Below are positions 6,168 through 7,785 of a stretch of 7,785 nucleotides of DNA, piece after piece. The position numbers and the translations under genes were made by a program. This DNA is from an uncultured Gemmatimonadales bacterium. GTDB lineage: Bacteria > Gemmatimonadota > Gemmatimonadetes > Longimicrobiales > Gaopeijiaceae. Where the stretch lies: assembly GCA_937982605.1 (NCBI GenBank), contig CALJLC010000441.1, forward strand, positions 1-7,785, in the 5' to 3' direction. Position 1 is the first letter of the stretch. Each line of letters starts with the position of its first letter. The notes beneath the pieces are model-generated. The model saw only the letters and a program-made list of their open reading frames with translations. It had not been told where the DNA came from and ran no database searches.

Positions 6168-6433
6168 TGCTCGGCCTCCGTCCAGGCGACGAAGGGCGCC
6201 GGGTGCGGCACGGGGAGGTTGAACTGCGGATCGATCGTGAAGTTCGCCGCCTCGACGTCCTGGCGGAGGATCGACCGGCCGTTCGCGAGCAGGCGCTCGA
6301 GGTCCATCGGCGCGTCCGCGTCCGACTCCGGCAGGACGGAGACGTCGATGCCCAGCAGCGCGTACCGGGTGAGGATGTACCGGTCGAGCTCCTCGTCGGT
6401 CGGTTCGGGCGGGGGGACGGGGGTCCGCTTCAT
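6164..6433 (-). CDS. Small protein coupled to the amidase, possibly AtzG/GatC-like
   Basis: An 89-residue protein without a signal peptide or membrane segment. I do not recognise it with certainty. It has a proline-rich start (TPVPPPEPTDEE), an amphipathic helix (ELDRYILTRYALLGI, 15-29), a second helix (DLERLLANGRSILRQDVEAA) and an extended tail ending NLPVPHPAPFVAW. The order (helix with Tyr and LLGI, second helix, short strand NFTI, proline-rich tail ending APF) recalls AtzG/DUF4089 proteins, GatC-related partners of certain amidases. That is a pattern impression, not an alignment. Position supports a partner role: its ATG overlaps the upstream TGA (ATGA), it has a very strong SD (AGGAGGTGG, 6438-6446), and its own TGA overlaps the amidase GTG. 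If it does bind the amidase, it could act as a folding partner before Tat export or cross the membrane with it; it has no export signal of its own. Confidence 0.85.
   Translation of the reverse strand: MKRTPVPPPEPTDEELDRYILTRYALLGIDVSVLPESDADAPMDLERLLANGRSILRQDVEAANFTIDPQFNLPVPHPAPFVAWTEAEQ
6175..6179 (-). promoter_or_regulatory. Ribosome binding site for the amidase GTG start
   Basis: GGAGG on the minus strand, 7 bases before the GTG at 6165-6167 and inside the end of the preceding gene. It supports the GTG start and translational coupling across the GTGA overlap. Confidence 0.65.
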
Positions 6434-7455
6434 CGGTCCACCTCCTCGGAGGGGTCGGGAAAGGTGATCTCCAGCAGCTCCAGGGGCTCGTCGGTCGTCA
6501 GGTCGGTGCCCTCCAGCGCCTCGGGCAGGAGCACGGTGTCGCCGGCGCGTACCTCGACGGCGCGGCCGGCCTCCCCCCAGCGCAGCGTACCCGCCCCGGA
6601 GAGGAACATCACGACGGACACGGGCCCGTCACCGAGCCGCCACGTCCCGCCGGCCGGGGCCCGCCACCGATGGACGTGGAAGTGCTCGCACGCCACGAGA
6701 TGCCGAACGGTGGCGCCGTCGACCTCCCGCTCGCTGCCCGGCTCGTACGCCGAGGCGTCCACGGGCCCGTAGTCGATGCAGTCGAGCGCCTGCTCGACGT
6801 GCAGCTCCCGGTCCGTGCGGCCCCAGTCGTAGACGCGGAACGTCGTATCCGACGGGGTCTGCACCTCGGCCACGAGGACGCCGCCCCCGAGGGCGTGGCA
6901 GGTGCCGCTCGGCAGGTAGTGGCACTCGCCCGGCACCGCCGGGACCGCGATGAGGAGATCCTCGACGGTACCCTCCTCGATCGCCCGGGCGAAGGATTCC
7001 CGGGTCGTACCCTCGCGTACGCCCTTGTACAGGACGGCGTCGGGCTCGGCGTCCACGATGTACCACGCCTCGGACTTGAGGTGCGCCTCGGGATGGTCGG
7101 CCGCGTACGCCGGGGACGGATGCACCTGGACCGAGAGATTCTCGCGTGCGTCGAGGTACTTCACGAGGAGCGGGAAGCCCCGGGTCGAGCGCAGCCGGCC
7201 GGAGAGCTTTCCTCCGAAGTCCACCAGGGCGTCGTGGAGGAAGCGCTCGGAGAGCGGCCCGTTGCGGATCCGGGAGTACGCGCCGCCTCCCCCGCCGCCG
7301 GACGGGCTCGTCCGGTCCAGGTCGGCCAGCTCCCACGATTCTCCGATCCGGGTGCCCGCGCCGCCGGGAAGGTGGCGGCCGAAGCGCTCGAGCGCCCGGC
7401 CGCCCCAGACCTTCTCCTTGTAGATCGGCTCCAGCAGGAGCGGGTAGAGCGCCAC
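6430..7455 (-). CDS. manA: Mannose-6-phosphate isomerase, type I (class I)
   Basis: A 341-residue zinc-dependent phosphomannose isomerase interconverting fructose-6-phosphate and mannose-6-phosphate, which feeds GDP-mannose and surface-polysaccharide synthesis. It matches the short Firmicutes-type ManA layout: LLLEPIYKEKVWGG (6-19), then metal ligands Gln110 and His112 (SVQVHP), Glu129 (KSEAWY) and His187 (SGTCHALGGG). SDTTFRVYDWGR (202-213) carries the catalytic Arg207. The C-terminal third is a second cupin barrel (MFLSGAGTLRW, then RAGDTVLLPEA). A run of six glycines (53-58) sits in a loop after the WELAD motif and looks like a local insertion. Start is GTG at 7453-7455, immediately after the TAG of the preceding gene, with GGAGG at 7459-7463 only three bases away. 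That spacing is short, but YPLLLEPIYKEK begins where the family normally does. Its metabolic role in this operon is unclear; a housekeeping isomerase among hydrolase genes is an odd mix. Confidence 0.95.
   Translation of the reverse strand: MALYPLLLEPIYKEKVWGGRALERFGRHLPGGAGTRIGESWELADLDRTSPSGGGGGGAYSRIRNGPLSERFLHDALVDFGGKLSGRLRSTRGFPLLVKYLDARENLSVQVHPSPAYAADHPEAHLKSEAWYIVDAEPDAVLYKGVREGTTRESFARAIEEGTVEDLLIAVPAVPGECHYLPSGTCHALGGGVLVAEVQTPSDTTFRVYDWGRTDRELHVEQALDCIDYGPVDASAYEPGSEREVDGATVRHLVACEHFHVHRWRAPAGGTWRLGDGPVSVVMFLSGAGTLRWGEAGRAVEVRAGDTVLLPEALEGTDLTTDEPLELLEITFPDPSEEVDR
6438..6446 (-). promoter_or_regulatory. Strong ribosome binding site of the small amidase-linked gene
   Basis: AGGAGGTGG on the minus strand with its GGAGG core 7 bases before the ATG at 6431-6433. 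It is the strongest SD in the four-gene run and shows that this short frame is a real gene. Confidence 0.7.
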
Positions 7456-7785
7456 CTACCTCCCCGCGATCCGGTCGCGGATGATGTTCGCCGTCCGCTC
7501 GGAGCGGACGTCCGCGATCTCCCCGGCCCACTCGAGGGCCTGCGGGAGGTCCGAGATATCGACCCCGTTGATCGTGGCCTGACCGGTTCGCACCCGCTCG
7601 CTCCAGCGCACCGACTCGACGTCGTCGAGCATCATGTTGAGCGTGATGCCCGGGCTGTCGTGAATCCCGTCGTTCGGCATGCCGTCCCGGGTCACGCCCC
7701 GCTCGCGCAGGACGTTCCGGGAGCCCGGCGGGGTCCGGTAGTACTCGCCGATGAAGTGGGCCCGCGCCTGGCCGTTCCACTTCGC
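7456..7785 (-). CDS. Creatininase-family amidohydrolase, C-terminal part (partial, runs off right edge)
   Basis: The frame is open from the right edge to TAG at 7456-7458, giving the last 109 residues. A GTG at 7693-7695 could be mistaken for a start, but coding sequence continues upstream of it: AKWNGQARAHFIGEYY at the edge reads like the central region of creatininase-family proteins. Downstream, DGIHDSPGITLNMMLDD aligns with the family's HAGxxxTSxMML stretch near the metal site, and GQATINGVDISD followed by ALEWAGEIADVRSERTANII matches the usual C-terminal end. Family members are metal-dependent hydrolases of cyclic or linear amides. The main metal-ligand motifs and any signal peptide are outside the window, so activity cannot be judged. 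The His-Asp-Ser-Pro version of the HAGE-like motif suggests a divergent subgroup rather than true creatininase. It is directly followed by manA with no spacer. Confidence 0.7.
   Translation of the reverse strand, partial: AKWNGQARAHFIGEYYRTPPGSRNVLRERGVTRDGMPNDGIHDSPGITLNMMLDDVESVRWSERVRTGQATINGVDISDLPQALEWAGEIADVRSERTANIIRDRIAGR
7459..7463 (-). promoter_or_regulatory. Close-spaced ribosome binding site of manA, overlapping the preceding gene
   Basis: GGAGG on the minus strand, followed by the upstream TAG stop and then directly by the manA GTG. The three-base spacing is shorter than usual, so initiation may depend on ribosomes ending translation of the upstream gene. Confidence 0.5.

Noticed and set aside
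7456..7695. A 79-residue free-standing gene before manA
   Set aside because: The frame continues upstream to the window edge with creatininase-like sequence, so the GTG at 7693-7695 is an internal valine codon.
6629..7780. A 383-codon minus-strand frame across manA and the creatininase-like gene
   Set aside because: It is a shadow of two real coding regions, with an Arg/Pro-rich product and no motifs.

Overview
The window is about two-thirds or more G+C, densely packed, and carries no phage, insertion-sequence, CRISPR or RNA-gene signals. The stop-poor shadow frames, the number of GTG starts and the Tat (twin-arginine) signals suggest a high-GC soil-type bacterium. Gemmatimonadota or Acidobacteriota would fit, but this placement rests on general resemblance only and is weak.

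Layout, left to right. (1) Positions 1-151, minus: the first 50 codons of a Tat-exported protein that runs off the left edge, with a good ribosome binding site. (2) 280-1425, minus: a Tat-exported, probably lipid-anchored FAD oxidase of the D-amino-acid oxidase (DAO) family. Its motifs are in circularly permuted order, which is the most striking thing here. (3) 1426-1648: a very GC-rich divergent intergenic region with an 8-bp perfect hairpin. (4) 1649-2086, plus: a small SRPBCC/polyketide-cyclase-like protein, followed by a weak terminator-like hairpin and an AT-richer stretch. (5) 2220-2591, plus: a short MerR-family regulator lacking cysteines. (6) 2604-4535, minus: a YbiT-like ABC-F ATPase with a long C-terminal coiled-coil extension, convergent with merR. 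(7) 4593-7785, minus: a tightly coupled four-gene run, in transcription order the end of a creatininase-family amidohydrolase, a type I mannose-6-phosphate isomerase, an 89-residue small protein, and a Tat-exported amidase-signature enzyme. The joints are a zero-base junction (TAG then GTG), an ATGA overlap and a GTGA overlap.

How the genes may work together. The amidase and the small protein before it look like a functional pair. The small protein has a weak pattern match to the AtzG/DUF4089 (GatC-like) subunits that accompany some amidases, but this amidase carries a Tat signal. The creatininase-like enzyme, the amidase and the DAO-family oxidase all suggest amide or amine chemistry, and two of them are clearly exported. 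A shared pathway is speculation. The ABC-F protein is probably a translation-factor ATPase unrelated to its neighbours. The promoter of the four-gene operon lies beyond the right edge.
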